A program made the translations under genes and the position numbers. A DNA stretch of 64,000 bases, taken from S5-327 sp965200975 (GTDB lineage: Bacteria > Chloroflexota > Dehalococcoidia > Lucifugimonadales > Australimonadaceae). Of the stretch, positions 17,189 to 26,215 are shown in pieces. Positions within the stretch are counted from its first letter, which is position 1. Every line of letters starts with the position of its first letter. The stretch lies in contig OZ241740.1 of the NCBI GenBank assembly GCA_965200975.1, positions 868,001 through 932,000 on the forward strand, in the 5' to 3' direction. Under the pieces are notes generated by a model, which ran no database searches, was not told the origin of the DNA, and saw only the letters and a program-made list of their open reading frames with translations.

Positions 17189-17247
17189 AGCGCTGCGCGC
17201 TTCTGGGAGAGCGTGCGCTCCCCCAGACCCCCTGGGGAATTCCCGCC
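17189..17247 (-). repeat. Dispersed palindromic repeat, copy 5
   Basis: On the minus strand CAGGGGGTCTGGGGGAGCGC then ACGCTCTCCCAGAAGCGCG and CAGCGCTTACG: nearly identical to the copies at 38817 and 40467 but in reverse orientation. CTGGGGAATTCCCGC appears twice next to it (17231 and 17275). Confidence 0.72.
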
Positions 17248-17336
17248 GGCAGCGGCCGCTGGGCGCCGCCGACCTCTGGGGAATTCCCGCGAGCAGCCTG
17301 GGGAGGCGCCAGCGTGTGGGCGGCGGGCGCCCTTGC

Positions 17337-17342
17337 TATAAT
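17337..17342 (+). promoter_or_regulatory. Extended -10 promoter for the class V aminotransferase
   Basis: TTGCTATAAT contains a consensus TATAAT with an upstream TGn. The expected leader is about 80 bases. No clear -35. Confidence 0.5.
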
Positions 17343-17429
17343 GCGGCGTCACCGGGCGGAAGGCGTTTCGACGCCGGCGGGGGACGTCCCGCCTTTCCTC
17401 CCGAGTCCACATAGTCGAGAAGCCGCCAT

Positions 17430-18611
17430 ATGCCGACCAGCACAGAATTCGTTCCGCCGCACCGATTGCTCATGGGGGCGGGGCCAGCCAACGTTGACCC
17501 TCGCGTCCTGCGGGCGCTGGGGGCGTCGCTGCTGGGGCACCTCGACCCGAACTTCCTCGGCGCTATGGACGATGTGCGCGAGATGCTGCGGTACGTCTTC
17601 CAGACCGAGAATCCGGTTACGCTGCCTATCTCGGGGACGGGCACTGCGGGCATGGAAGCGGCGCTGGTGAACATCATCGAGCCGGGCGACACGTTCGTGC
17701 TGGCGGTGAACGGCTACTTCGGCCAGCGCCTTGGCGAAATCGCGTCGCGCAACGGCGCGAACGTCGTAGAGGTTGAGCACGAGTTCGGGAGGCCGGTCGA
17801 TCCCGCACGCGTGCGGGAGACGCTTGCAGGCCTCAGCGGAGTGAAGGCTGTCGGCATGGTGCATGCCGAGACGTCCACGGGGGTGGGAAGCCCGGTGAAG
17901 GAAGTGGCGGACGCTGCTCACGAGGCCGGAGCGCTGCTGGTCGTCGATGCGGTCACGTCCCTTGGGGGCGTGGAGCTTCGCGTCGACGAGTGGGGCGTGG
18001 ACGTGTGCTACAGCTGCACGCAGAAGTGCGTGGGAGCGCCGCCGGGCCTGGCGCCGCTGACGATGAGCCCCCGCGCGATGGAGGTTGTGCAGGGCCGGTC
18101 GTCGAAGGTTCGGAGCTTCTACCTGGACCTTACGGAACTTGGGAGCTACTGGGACCGGCGCGCGTATCACCACACGGCGCCCATCTCGATGATCTACGCG
18201 CTGCGGGAGGCGCTGCGCCTGATAGTGGAGGAGGGGCTGGAGGCGCGGTGGGCGCGTCACCAGCAGAGCGCGGCGGCGCTGCGCGCCGGCGTCGAGGCGA
18301 TGGGGTTAAGCATCGTGGCGGATGAGGATGTGAGCCTGCCGTCGCTTATGGCGGTCGTCGCTCCGGAAGGGGTGAACGAGGCGCAGGCCCGGAAGCATAT
18401 GCTTGAGGCGCACGACGTCGAGCTGAGCGGAGGACTTGGGCCGCTCGCAGGGAAGGTGTGGCGCGTTGGACTAATGGGCCACAACAGCACCGGGCGCAAC
18501 GTGCTGACGGTGCTGTCGGCGCTCGAGGACGCCATGGCGCAGCAGGGATACGAGACGCAGGCGGGCGCGGGCGTCGCGGCTGCGCAGCGCGCGCTCCGGG
18601 GCGCCGACTAG
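17430..18611 (+). CDS. Class V aminotransferase (alanine/serine-glyoxylate aminotransferase-like)
   Basis: PLP enzyme of 393 residues resembling AGXT and serine-glyoxylate aminotransferases. PLP-site features are SGTGTAGMEAALVN (phosphate grip), the VVDAVTSLGGVEL aspartate and SCTQKCVGAPPGLAP, whose lysine forms the Schiff base. The C-terminal WRVGLMGHNSTGRNV binds the substrate carboxylate. It would move amino groups between alanine or serine and glyoxylate. It has its own promoter and no operon partners. The C-terminal 20 residues are alanine-rich and probably disordered. Confidence 0.9.
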   Translation: MPTSTEFVPPHRLLMGAGPANVDPRVLRALGASLLGHLDPNFLGAMDDVREMLRYVFQTENPVTLPISGTGTAGMEAALVNIIEPGDTFVLAVNGYFGQRLGEIASRNGANVVEVEHEFGRPVDPARVRETLAGLSGVKAVGMVHAETSTGVGSPVKEVADAAHEAGALLVVDAVTSLGGVELRVDEWGVDVCYSCTQKCVGAPPGLAPLTMSPRAMEVVQGRSSKVRSFYLDLTELGSYWDRRAYHHTAPISMIYALREALRLIVEEGLEARWARHQQSAAALRAGVEAMGLSIVADEDVSLPSLMAVVAPEGVNEAQARKHMLEAHDVELSGGLGPLAGKVWRVGLMGHNSTGRNVLTVLSALEDAMAQQGYETQAGAGVAAAQRALRGAD

Positions 18612-18743
18612 GGAGCGCTACGGCTGCTTCCGTGTCTTGCGGAAGGGAGAAGGGGAGAAGGGGAGTTGCGATGCTCCCCCTGGCGTTCCCGGGGAGTTCC
18701 CTCAGTTAACTCGGCTAACTCAGCGCAAGTCAGCGCGAGCGGT

Positions 18744-20516
18744 TCAACTCGCCTTCGTGCGTTGGTGGGGGCCGATGTACCCGACGATGACTTTCTCGAT
18801 GACGTCGTCCCACGCGAAGGCGATCCGAATCATGTTTTGGGGGTTGCCCTTGGTCCCCTCGCCGATGTGGGCGTCGAGCGTGTAGCTCTTCCCGTTCGCT
18901 CTGGCCTTGTAGTCTCCGGGGAACATATTCTTGGCGGTGTCGGACTGCCGGTTGCTGAATGACCAGCCGTTGCAGGATTCCTTGAGCCGCCGGTCGTATT
19001 CCGGGTCGGCGCCGGGAGGGTTGGCGCGGAGGTCGTAGTATTCGGTGGCGAGCCACTGGAGGGCGTCGAATACCTTGGCGGGCCGTTTGTAGGAGTTGTC
19101 TGCTTTCGAAGCCGAATTGAGCGCGATCTCCAGCCTGTCGGGGAATGCCTGTCGGGCGGCTTCGATGGCGTCGGAGACGCTCTTGGGGGGAGGAAGTTCG
19201 GTCCCTTGTTCGATCTCGCGCTGCTTGAGGGCCAAGCGGAGCGCGTGTTCGCGCCGCCTGCTCTCATGGAGTTCACGCCGGAGCTGGCTGTTCTCCTCGC
19301 TCTGCTCGTCTTTCTCCGTGCGTAGCTTGTCGTAAGCGAGCTGCTGAGAGTCGCGCTCCCCCTCGCTGAGGAGATTCGCTTGCTGCGCGTCCGCGTTCTC
19401 CTTAGCGAGGCGGACGTTCTCCGCGCGGAGGTTATCGTGAGCGTTTTGCAGCTTGCGGAGTTCGGCGGAGAGGTCGCTTTCCGCGGGCTGCTCGACGGGC
19501 GAGTCGGCGTCGCCGCTCTCTTCGGGGAAGTCGGCTTCTTGAGCGGAGTCCGCGAGCTTTTGCCATGCCTGAACGAGGCGGGATACCTCCTCGGCGCGGC
19601 GGTTGCGATCCTCGGCGCGGAGGCGCTCCTCGCTCGCAGTCGCCGCCTGGGGGCGCACTGCGCTGTACGACTCGAGAGCGTCGTTCAGCTCGCCGAGCAG
19701 GCGCTTGCCGTCGCTGAGGAGGAGCGCGTGGGCGGCGAAGTCGGCGCCTGAGGCGAGGGGATCGATCTCGAGATACTGAAGCTCGTCGCTGAAGTTTCGG
19801 GGTATCGAGTCGAGCATTTCGGAGAGTTCCGCGCTGAGGGCGGCGGCGCGCGCCTCGCGCCTGGCGAGGGCCATCTCGTTGACGCGGTCGGCGAACGCGG
19901 ACGCCTCGTCCCATTCGGGCGCTTCCGGAGGCAGGGCGTCGAGGGCGCCGATCCAGTCGGAGAAGAGGCTGGAGTTGGGCTGAAGGTCCTGGGGGAAGAG
20001 TCCCGAGATGTACGCCAGCATATACGCAGCCTCGTCCTGCGAGCATTCCGCCTCTCCGAGCTCGTCGCAGACGCGGGATGCGTGGCGGCGGAGGCTGTCC
20101 GGCGGCGTCAGCCCGTCGAAATACTCCCGCTTGCCTCCGCGAACGAGGAGGCCTTCCTGTTCGAGGCGGCTGGTTGCGGCGCTTGCGAGAGCAGGTTGCG
20201 TTTCTCTCCAGACTTCGAGGAGAGCGCCGGCGAGCTTGTGGTTGTGTTTGACGACAATTTCGCTCGTGATGGGCAAAGCGAGCTTCGCGGTGGGAGCGTT
20301 GGAGACCTTTTTGAACCCGTCGAGATTGATGCCCGAGTGGTCGATTGCGGAGTTGAGCGCATCGCGCGCGCCTTGGCCAGCGTCCTTTCGCCGCCGCAGA
20401 GCGTCCTCGATCACCTTCCTGGCGAGCGGGAGAGCGTCGTAGGCGAAGAGGTTGGCGAGACCCGGAGCAGAGGGGAGCTCAGTTGAGGGTGGGCTGACTT
20501 GCTGACTGCTTGCCAT
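18744..20516 (-). CDS. Coiled-coil protein of unknown function, 590 residues
   Basis: Not recognised as a named family. Residues 1-290 look helical, with acidic patches and a LAYISGLFPQDLQPNSS segment. Residues 290-420 form a long charged coiled coil (heptads through LRAENVRLAKENADAQQA). The C-terminal 150 residues end in a compact alpha/beta region (YDRRLKESCNG, YTLDAHIGEG, MIRIAFAWDDVIEKVIVGYIG). I recall similar C-terminal blocks in uncharacterised proteins near methylases and defence genes, but cannot confirm that here. No signal peptide or membrane helix. A good ribosome site (CTGGAGGCG) precedes the ATG. It is monocistronic. Confidence 0.75.
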   Translation of the reverse strand: MASSQQVSPPSTELPSAPGLANLFAYDALPLARKVIEDALRRRKDAGQGARDALNSAIDHSGINLDGFKKVSNAPTAKLALPITSEIVVKHNHKLAGALLEVWRETQPALASAATSRLEQEGLLVRGGKREYFDGLTPPDSLRRHASRVCDELGEAECSQDEAAYMLAYISGLFPQDLQPNSSLFSDWIGALDALPPEAPEWDEASAFADRVNEMALARREARAAALSAELSEMLDSIPRNFSDELQYLEIDPLASGADFAAHALLLSDGKRLLGELNDALESYSAVRPQAATASEERLRAEDRNRRAEEVSRLVQAWQKLADSAQEADFPEESGDADSPVEQPAESDLSAELRKLQNAHDNLRAENVRLAKENADAQQANLLSEGERDSQQLAYDKLRTEKDEQSEENSQLRRELHESRRREHALRLALKQREIEQGTELPPPKSVSDAIEAARQAFPDRLEIALNSASKADNSYKRPAKVFDALQWLATEYYDLRANPPGADPEYDRRLKESCNGWSFSNRQSDTAKNMFPGDYKARANGKSYTLDAHIGEGTKGNPQNMIRIAFAWDDVIEKVIVGYIGPHQRTKAS

Positions 20517-20532
20517 GCCGTCGCCTCCAGTC

Positions 20533-21315
20533 TCAGGGTTTTATGGCCTTGATTGTAACGACGGGCCAGAAGAATTCGATAGCGTCGTCCGGGCGGGGAG
20601 CGATGCCGAAAGCGGCTTTCGCAGAGGGCGGAGCGTTACGGAGGGCGTCGCCGAGCCGGGCGGCTTCCGCCTCGTCCATTCCTGCGCGCTGGGTCCAGTC
20701 GGGGTATTCGAGGTCGACGCGGGACAGGGCGGCGGAGTCGGGGCTGAGCCCGGCGCGGACGGCGGCGGCGCTCCACTCGGAGGCTGTGAGGTTGCGCGCG
20801 TGGGAGGGGTCTCGCCAGACTTCGATGTCGTGCATCCATGCGGCTGCTTCGGGGTCGTCGGGGGAGATGGTGTCGATGAGGATAAGCTCGCCGCCGTGGT
20901 CGAGAACGCGCGCGGCCTCTGCAAGCCATGCGTCGACGTCGAGGAAGTGGTGGGCGGCGGTGCGGCACGTTACGAGATCGAAGGCGCCGTCGGCGAACGG
21001 GAGCCGTTCGGCGGCGGCGAGGGCTAGCTCGACGCCGGGGGCGCCGCGCTCCGTGCGGAGCGTGCGCGCTTGCTCCAGCATCTCCGGCGTGATGTCTGTG
21101 GCGATGACGCGGTCGCAGCGGTCGGCTACGGCGAAAGCCGTGAAGCCGGGGCCAGCGCCGATATCGACAGCGGCGCGGTAGCGCCGGTCGCTGAGGAAGT
21201 CGGCGGCGGAGGCGAGGGCGTTGGCCTGGGAGTGGGTCTTGCTCTCGCGGTAGGCCTGGGCGAGCTTGCCGAAGTGGCCCTGGGCGGTGCGCTGCGGGCG
21301 CTGGGGCGAGGTCAT
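20533..21315 (-). CDS. SAM-dependent methyltransferase (class I, UbiE/Methyltransf_11-like)
   Basis: A 260-residue Rossmann methyltransferase. Motif I is VDIGAGPGFTAFAVA (about residues 49-63), then VIATDITPEML (motif II acidic residue), LPFADGAFDLVTCRTAAHHF (motif IV/V) and LDHGGELILIDTISP. Such enzymes act on small molecules. The start at 21315 follows GAGGAGGCGGCCC. It lies 16 bases from the upstream coiled-coil gene's end on the same strand and 11 bases after the small membrane gene, so it may be in one transcript with the LctP permease. Substrate unknown. Confidence 0.85.
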   Translation of the reverse strand: MTSPQRPQRTAQGHFGKLAQAYRESKTHSQANALASAADFLSDRRYRAAVDIGAGPGFTAFAVADRCDRVIATDITPEMLEQARTLRTERGAPGVELALAAAERLPFADGAFDLVTCRTAAHHFLDVDAWLAEAARVLDHGGELILIDTISPDDPEAAAWMHDIEVWRDPSHARNLTASEWSAAAVRAGLSPDSAALSRVDLEYPDWTQRAGMDEAEAARLGDALRNAPPSAKAAFGIAPRPDDAIEFFWPVVTIKAIKP

Positions 21316-21326
21316 GGGCCGCCTCC

Positions 21327-21503
21327 TCAGAATGCGATCCAGGCGAGGGCCGCTGTGACTCCGGCGGTGATGAGGCCCGCTGTCGTCACGGCTGCGCTCT
21401 CGAGGGCGACAGGGCCAAGGTAGAGCAGGGGGAAGCTGGCGATCGTTCCTGCGAGAACGACGTGGCGGAGAGTCCGTTTCGTCTTGGCGGAGAGCACAGT
21501 CAC
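21327..21503 (-). CDS. Small membrane protein overlapping the LctP gene
   Basis: A 58-residue protein from a GTG start whose first two bases form the end of the permease stop codon (GTGA overlap). GAGG lies just upstream. It has two predicted membrane helices (HVVLAGTIASFPLLYLGPVA and AAVTTAGLITAGVTAALAW). The strict coupling suggests a small accessory subunit of the permease. Not recognised as a known family. Confidence 0.6.
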   Translation of the reverse strand: MTVLSAKTKRTLRHVVLAGTIASFPLLYLGPVALESAAVTTAGLITAGVTAALAWIAF

Positions 21504-23095
21504 CTCGATAGGCCGGGGAACAGCTGAATAATGATAATCGCCTCGATTCCGGCAAGGAGCACGAGGGCGAGGATGTACGGAATGACGATGCGGAAGATGT
21601 CGCGCTCCTGCCCGGCGAGCCCGACGACGGCGGCGCCGACCAGCACCTTTGCCGGCGACATCGGGCTGCCCACCGACGCGCCGATCGACTGAATGCTGGA
21701 TATCGTCACCGGGCCGATGTTCAACGCCCGCGCGGTCTCCAGCTGCAGCAGCCCGAACATCACGTTGGAGTTCGTGTTGCTGCCGCTCATAAACGACCCG
21801 AGCAGCCCGATGAACGGGGAGACCAGCGGGTAGACCGGCCCCGATACGTTGGCGATGCCGCGCGCAAGCAGCACCGTCATGCCGGAGTCGGCCATAATCA
21901 CGGCCATCATCACCATAGTCGCGACGCCTATCGTCGTGCCGAGGCAGTCGGCGTAGGTCTTCTTCATCGTCTCCCAGGCGACGCCTCGCCGCCAGCGTCC
22001 GGCGGCGACGTACAACGCGGCGCTGACAGCGACGGAGATGACGATGAGCGGGGCGGGGTGGTTCAACAGGCGGATGGGCGCGTAGCTGTCGACTGCGGCG
22101 ACCGCGAACCCCTGGGCGGTGATGAAAGCGGGGTAGTCGAGCCCGAACCGAATGCCGGAGACCGCGTCCTTGACTGGGCCGATCTGGGAGATGACGCTTA
22201 GCGTGATGAGGAGCGCGTAGGGCATAAACGCGAGCCAGAACGGCATCGGCCTCCCCGATGCGTCCTCCGCGTCGGGCGCGTCGCCCGGCGGGATCGGCTC
22301 CTTGCGGAAGAAGGGAGTGCGGGCGACGACGGCGATAGCGACCATGCCGAGGACGGCGGGGACGCTCGACGCTATCTGCGGCGCGCCGGCGACTGCGAGC
22401 GCGTACATTGCGGCGGCCATCGAAGATCCGGCGATGATCACGAGGGGGAGGCTGCGCCGCACTGCGCTGAACCCTCCGTATATGTGAGCCACGAGCGCGC
22501 CGCTGACGATGGTTACAGGGGCGAAGAGCATGGCCATGTGGGGAGCGATGACATCGCCCTCGATGCCGGTGACCAGTTGGATGGTGTAGTACGAGGAGCC
22601 CATCGAGCCGAACGTAACGGCCCAGCCGTGGCCGACGAGCGCCATCGCTGCGGCGCGCGCCGGGGAGAAGCCGAGCATAATGAGGAGCGGCGCCGACACG
22701 GCGACAGGGACTCCGAAACCGGTGATGCCCTGGATAAAGCTGGAGAATCCCCAGCCGATGAGCAGTGCCTGCGTAAGCCGGTCGTCGGCCAAGCGGGCCA
22801 TCGCGCGCCCGATGGCGTCGATGCCTTTCAGCTTGTCGACCAGGTTGAACATATAGACCGACGCCCACACGATAGTGAGGACGAACACAGCAAGGCTGAG
22901 CCCTTTGGCGCTGGCGATAGCGACGTGGTCGCGCGAGGCGCCGAAGACGATGAGGGCGAGGGCGAGCGCGAGGGCCCAGGCCGCCGCTCCGGCCCGGGGG
23001 GCGCTCCAGTTGATGAAGATGATCGCGACGACCAGCAGGACTACCGGCGTAGAGGCCAGCAGCCAGTTGGTCAGCGTGAGGTCGGGGCCTGTCAT
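21500..23095 (-). CDS. L-lactate permease family transporter (LctP)
   Basis: Polytopic permease of 531 residues from the LctP family, which carries lactate, glycolate or related hydroxy acids. Diagnostic segments are the QGITGFGVPVAVSAPLL loop, GHGWAVTFGSMGSSY and SGSNTNSNVMFGLLQ, followed by IQSIGASVGSPMSPAKV. About 13-14 hydrophobic segments are visible. The ATG at 23095 has only a weak ribosome site. The small membrane protein overlaps its end. Substrate not certain. Confidence 0.9.
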   Translation of the reverse strand: MTGPDLTLTNWLLASTPVVLLVVAIIFINWSAPRAGAAAWALALALALIVFGASRDHVAIASAKGLSLAVFVLTIVWASVYMFNLVDKLKGIDAIGRAMARLADDRLTQALLIGWGFSSFIQGITGFGVPVAVSAPLLIMLGFSPARAAAMALVGHGWAVTFGSMGSSYYTIQLVTGIEGDVIAPHMAMLFAPVTIVSGALVAHIYGGFSAVRRSLPLVIIAGSSMAAAMYALAVAGAPQIASSVPAVLGMVAIAVVARTPFFRKEPIPPGDAPDAEDASGRPMPFWLAFMPYALLITLSVISQIGPVKDAVSGIRFGLDYPAFITAQGFAVAAVDSYAPIRLLNHPAPLIVISVAVSAALYVAAGRWRRGVAWETMKKTYADCLGTTIGVATMVMMAVIMADSGMTVLLARGIANVSGPVYPLVSPFIGLLGSFMSGSNTNSNVMFGLLQLETARALNIGPVTISSIQSIGASVGSPMSPAKVLVGAAVVGLAGQERDIFRIVIPYILALVLLAGIEAIIIIQLFPGLSR

Positions 23096-23180
23096 GAGCG
23101 AATGGCGCGGAGCGTGCGCGCCTCAGCATAGCCGTCCGCTCGCGGAGTGACAAACCGCAGGAGCGTCCGGAGTGGGTGCG

Positions 23181-23256
23181 TGAGCGCAGAGTCGCTGCCG
23201 GGAGAGCGTGCGTTCCCCCAGGGGGAAGCGTTCGCTCCCACAGGCCCCTGGGGAAT
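23181..23256 (-). repeat. Dispersed palindromic repeat, copy 6 (one and a half units)
   Basis: Minus-strand CCTGGGGGAACGCACGCTC followed by TCCCGGCAGCG is a full core. Directly adjacent, TGTGGGAGCGAACGCTTCCC is a second, shorter unit. Located between the divergent lctP and homocysteine methyltransferase genes. Confidence 0.65.
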
Positions 23257-23275
23257 TTGGCTGGGGCGCTGCTGC

Positions 23276-23281
23276 TACAAT
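23276..23281 (+). promoter_or_regulatory. Extended -10 promoter of the homocysteine methyltransferase/MTHFR gene
   Basis: TGCTACAAT matches an extended -10, 24 bases before the ATG. Transcription would begin about 17 bases before the start codon, leaving almost no leader and no ribosome site. Confidence 0.45.
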
Positions 23282-23304
23282 AACCCGCACACCTTCGTCG
23301 TCGT

Positions 23305-25152
23305 ATGACAAACTCCTCGATTCTCGACCGGCTAGCCCACGGGGCGCTGCTCTCCGACGGCGCCATGGGCACTCAGCTTTACGCGCGCGGCATTACTGCG
23401 GGCCCGCTCGAACTTGCGAACGTCGAGCGGCCCGACGATGTCCGCTCGGTCCATCTGGGTTATCTGAGCGCCGGCTCCGAGTTCATCGAGACGAATACGT
23501 TCGGTGCGAACGCGTCGCGGCTTGCCGCTTACGGCATGGCGCATCGCGTGGCGGAGCTGAACCGCGCGGGCGTCGCGCTTGCGCGGGAGGCGGCGCAGGC
23601 GGATGGACGGCAGGCGTGGGTGGCCGGAGCGATGGGCCCGCTGGCGTTCGAGATGCTGGGGCTGGACGCGGCAAGGTCGGGAGCGCGCGACATTTTCGCC
23701 GCGCATGCAGCGGCCCTCGCGGAGGCGGGCGCCGACCTGCTTGTCCTCGAAACGTTCGGGTCGCTCGCGCAACTCAGGCTTGCCGTAGAAGCGGCGAAGT
23801 CCGCCTCCGGGCTGCCGATCATCGCGCAGCTGACGTTCAACGGCGACGGCTTCACTCGGGACGGCGACTCCCCGGAGGACGCTGCGGCGGCCTTCACAGC
23901 GGAGGACGTTATCGCCATCGGCGCGAACTGCAGCATTGGGCCGTACGAAGTGCGGATGACCATCGAGCGAATGGCGGCGGTGAGCGATCTGCCGCTCGCG
24001 TGGCAGCCGAACGCAGGGCTCCCCACCTACCAGGAGGGAAGATTGCGCTACACGGCGGCGCCCGCCTATTTCGCCGAGGTGGCCCGCGAGGCTGTAGCGG
24101 CGGGCGCAGTTGTGCTCGGAGGCTGCTGCGGAACGACTCCCGAGCACATCGCCGATCTGCGCAACGCGGTGCGGGGCGTTACGCCGGCGCGCGCGCGTCC
24201 GGCGATCCGGGAGAAGGCGTCGACGCCGTCGAAACCGGCGCCGCTTCCGCCTACGAATCTGGCGGCGCGGCTGGGGCGCGGCGAGTTCGTTGTCACGGTC
24301 GAGCTGCCCCCGCCCCGCGGGTTCGACATTGAGCCGGCGCTCGAAAAGCTGCGCCGGAGCGCCGGCCGCTTCGACGCGGTGAACGTGGCCGACAGTCCGC
24401 TTGCGCAGGGGCGGATGAGCGCGCTCGCCACCAGCAGCCTTGTGCAGTGGAGGATGGGAGTCGAGACCGTTATGCACGTGGCGATTCGCCACCGGAACCT
24501 GCTGGCGCTGCACTCCGACCTGCTGGGCGCGCACGCTTTCGGGGTGCGGAACGTGTTCGCGGTAATGGGCGACGCGCCCCGCATAGGGGACTACCCGAGC
24601 GCGACCGCGGTGAGCGACATTACGGCGTCGGGCCTCATCCGGCTCATCGCGGGGTTCAACCAGGGAGTCGACGCCAGCGGGCGCGAGCTAGACTCGCCGA
24701 CATCGTTCTTCATCGGCGCGGCGCTGAACCTGAATGCGCCGGACCTTGATAAGGAGTTGCGCATGCTGGAGCGGAAGGTGGAGGCCGGAGCGCACTTCCT
24801 GCTGACGCAGCCGGTCTACGATCCGGAGACAGTGGAGCGGGCGCAGTCGATACTTGGCGGTTTCCCCCTGCCGGTGATTATGGGCGTTCTGCCGTTGCGG
24901 AGCGGAGGGCACGCCCGGTTCCTGCACAACGAAGCGCCTGGCATCGTGATCCCTGCCGGGGTGATGGAGCGGATGGAGCGCGCAGGCAACCGCGGAGCGG
25001 AAGAGGGTGCCGCCATCGCCCGCGAGCTGCTCCTGGCGGTGTCCGACCGCGTGGCCGGGGCGTACTTTATGCCGCCTTTCGAGCGGTACAGCATTGTGGC
25101 GGAGACGCTGGAAGGGCTTGCGTTGCCGTCGTCCTCGACGCCGCCGGAGTAG
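23305..25152 (+). CDS. Bifunctional homocysteine S-methyltransferase / methylenetetrahydrofolate reductase
   Basis: Two-domain enzyme of 615 residues. Residues 1-295 are a zinc-dependent homocysteine methyltransferase: SDGAMGTQLYARG opens the domain, the zinc ligands lie in AIGANCSIGP and GGCCGTTPEHI, and ETNTFGAN is conserved. Residues about 320-610 are a MetF-type reductase (VTVELPPPRGFDIEPALEKL, HVAIRHRN, FAVMGDAP, HFLLTQPVYDPE). The fusion makes methionine from homocysteine using reduced folate. This architecture is known from Firmicutes, Chloroflexi and Deinococcus-Thermus. Monocistronic. Confidence 0.94.
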   Translation: MTNSSILDRLAHGALLSDGAMGTQLYARGITAGPLELANVERPDDVRSVHLGYLSAGSEFIETNTFGANASRLAAYGMAHRVAELNRAGVALAREAAQADGRQAWVAGAMGPLAFEMLGLDAARSGARDIFAAHAAALAEAGADLLVLETFGSLAQLRLAVEAAKSASGLPIIAQLTFNGDGFTRDGDSPEDAAAAFTAEDVIAIGANCSIGPYEVRMTIERMAAVSDLPLAWQPNAGLPTYQEGRLRYTAAPAYFAEVAREAVAAGAVVLGGCCGTTPEHIADLRNAVRGVTPARARPAIREKASTPSKPAPLPPTNLAARLGRGEFVVTVELPPPRGFDIEPALEKLRRSAGRFDAVNVADSPLAQGRMSALATSSLVQWRMGVETVMHVAIRHRNLLALHSDLLGAHAFGVRNVFAVMGDAPRIGDYPSATAVSDITASGLIRLIAGFNQGVDASGRELDSPTSFFIGAALNLNAPDLDKELRMLERKVEAGAHFLLTQPVYDPETVERAQSILGGFPLPVIMGVLPLRSGGHARFLHNEAPGIVIPAGVMERMERAGNRGAEEGAAIARELLLAVSDRVAGAYFMPPFERYSIVAETLEGLALPSSSTPPE

Positions 25153-25235
25153 GACAGACCAGAGATGGGCGGATGCTCCTCTCCCCGCGCCCGCCGGCGC
25201 TGCGGGGTCTATACTGAAGGAGCGCCGTGTCGCAT

Positions 25236-25311
25236 GGGGCCGTAGCTCAGCCGGGAGAGCACCTGCTTTGCAAGCAGGGGGTCAGGGGTTCGAGTCCCCT
25301 CGGCTCCACCA
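25236..25311 (+). tRNA. tRNA-Ala (anticodon TGC)
   Basis: Acceptor GGGGCCG pairs with CGGCTCC, discriminator A, encoded CCA at 25309-25311. The anticodon stem CCTGC/GCAGG encloses TTTGCAA (TGC) and the T-loop is TTCGAGT. A small hairpin (CGAAGG...CCTTCG, 25321-25338) follows. The CBASS island starts on its 3' side, a classic integration position. Confidence 0.96.
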
Positions 25312-25721
25312 CTACAAAAACGAAGGCTAGAACCTTCGAGTTGCGGTTCGCGCTGGGGGTGTAGAGCCTCAGCACACTAGCCTCGTCTAACGTTCTAGGG
25401 GTGCAGGCGGTGAGGCGTCGGCGTTCTCCGTTGGCTGGAGAGCAACAGTGCGCCGTCGCAGGATTGGGATGGTTGAGCCAAGCAAGGTCCGCTCGAAGCC
25501 CCAGTCCGAGCACGGCGCCCCAAATCGGCCCGGGCTGCTCCATCACTAAGCTCACGTAGTCCCTGAGGCGTCATGCCGGATAACCTCGGGAGGGTTAGCG
25601 TCCGTGAAAATGTCAGCGCACATTGCCCGTGCCGCATTCTGATAGGTCGCCGCCATGATTCTGCTCGTGCCCATCGCGGGATGAACGTCAGTGCCGCCGA
25701 TCCACACGCCAGAGAGACTCC
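25312..25721. other. Gene-free left edge of the island
   Basis: Apart from the small hairpin after tRNA-Ala, no convincing gene is seen. A minus-strand open stretch over 25552-25893 (VWIGGTDVHPAMGTSRIM...) could be a decayed coding remnant but has no recognisable family. Base composition is visibly less GC-rich than the chromosome to the left. Confidence 0.45.
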
Positions 25722-25985
25722 TCAACCGAGAGCGGCAACAAGTGAGTGACGCCACCCGGGAATCATCACATTGAGAGCGCCCACCAAGAGAATGACGCAC
25801 GAGACGCTTCCCCCAGTCTGCAGCGCAGGTCCCCATTGACGCGGACGTGCTAGCATTGCTAGAAAGGTCGATCCGCCAAATGCGATGGCCCACGGCGCCA
25901 ATCCACTCTGGATAGCTGCAAATAGCAACAAGCCAAAGATGGCCAGAACAGCAGCGGCATGGTCTTGATTCTTCTTGTTGCGCAT
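25722..25985 (-). CDS. Small hydrophobic membrane protein
   Basis: An 87-residue protein with a basic N-terminus (MRNKKNQ) and three hydrophobic segments (AAAVLAIFGLLLFAAIQSG, WAIAFGGSTFLAML and SVSCVILLVGALNVMI). A G-rich ribosome site precedes the ATG. Not recognised. It points away from the HTH gene, so it is outside the CBASS operon but within the island. Confidence 0.55.
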   Translation of the reverse strand: MRNKKNQDHAAAVLAIFGLLLFAAIQSGLAPWAIAFGGSTFLAMLARPRQWGPALQTGGSVSCVILLVGALNVMIPGWRHSLVAALG

Positions 25986-26164
25986 GACGGTGCCCCCCCT
26001 CTAACGCCCCCGACCTTCACACGGCCAGTGCTTGCGATCTCTCTACCAGTGCCCCATCCACATGTGCGTTCGTCAGGACATTCACGCAATGGTGGTAGCT
26101 CGGGGCAGAGCCTACGCTCAGCAGAGACGGAGCACGCACTACTGACAGGATACGGCTTTTGATG

Positions 26165-26193
26165 TTGACACTCAACTACAATTTAATTACTTT
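26165..26193 (+). promoter_or_regulatory. Promoter of the HTH-metallopeptidase operon
   Basis: TTGACA at 26165-26170 and TACTTT at 26188-26193, spacing 17, in an AT-rich stretch, 23 bases upstream of the HTH start. GAGG at 26202 serves as ribosome site. Confidence 0.55.
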
Positions 26194-26215
26194 TGCATCC
26201 CGAGGTGCATAGAGC

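Noticed and set aside
23161..23304. SAM or cobalamin riboswitch upstream of the homocysteine methyltransferase gene
   Set aside because: The interval is filled by palindromic repeat units and a -10 element, and the predicted leader is only about 17 bases.
25552..25893. Minus-strand frame ending ANPPEVIRHDASGTT at the island's left side
   Set aside because: No ribosome site or family match, and it overlaps the better-supported small membrane protein gene. Kept only as a possible remnant.
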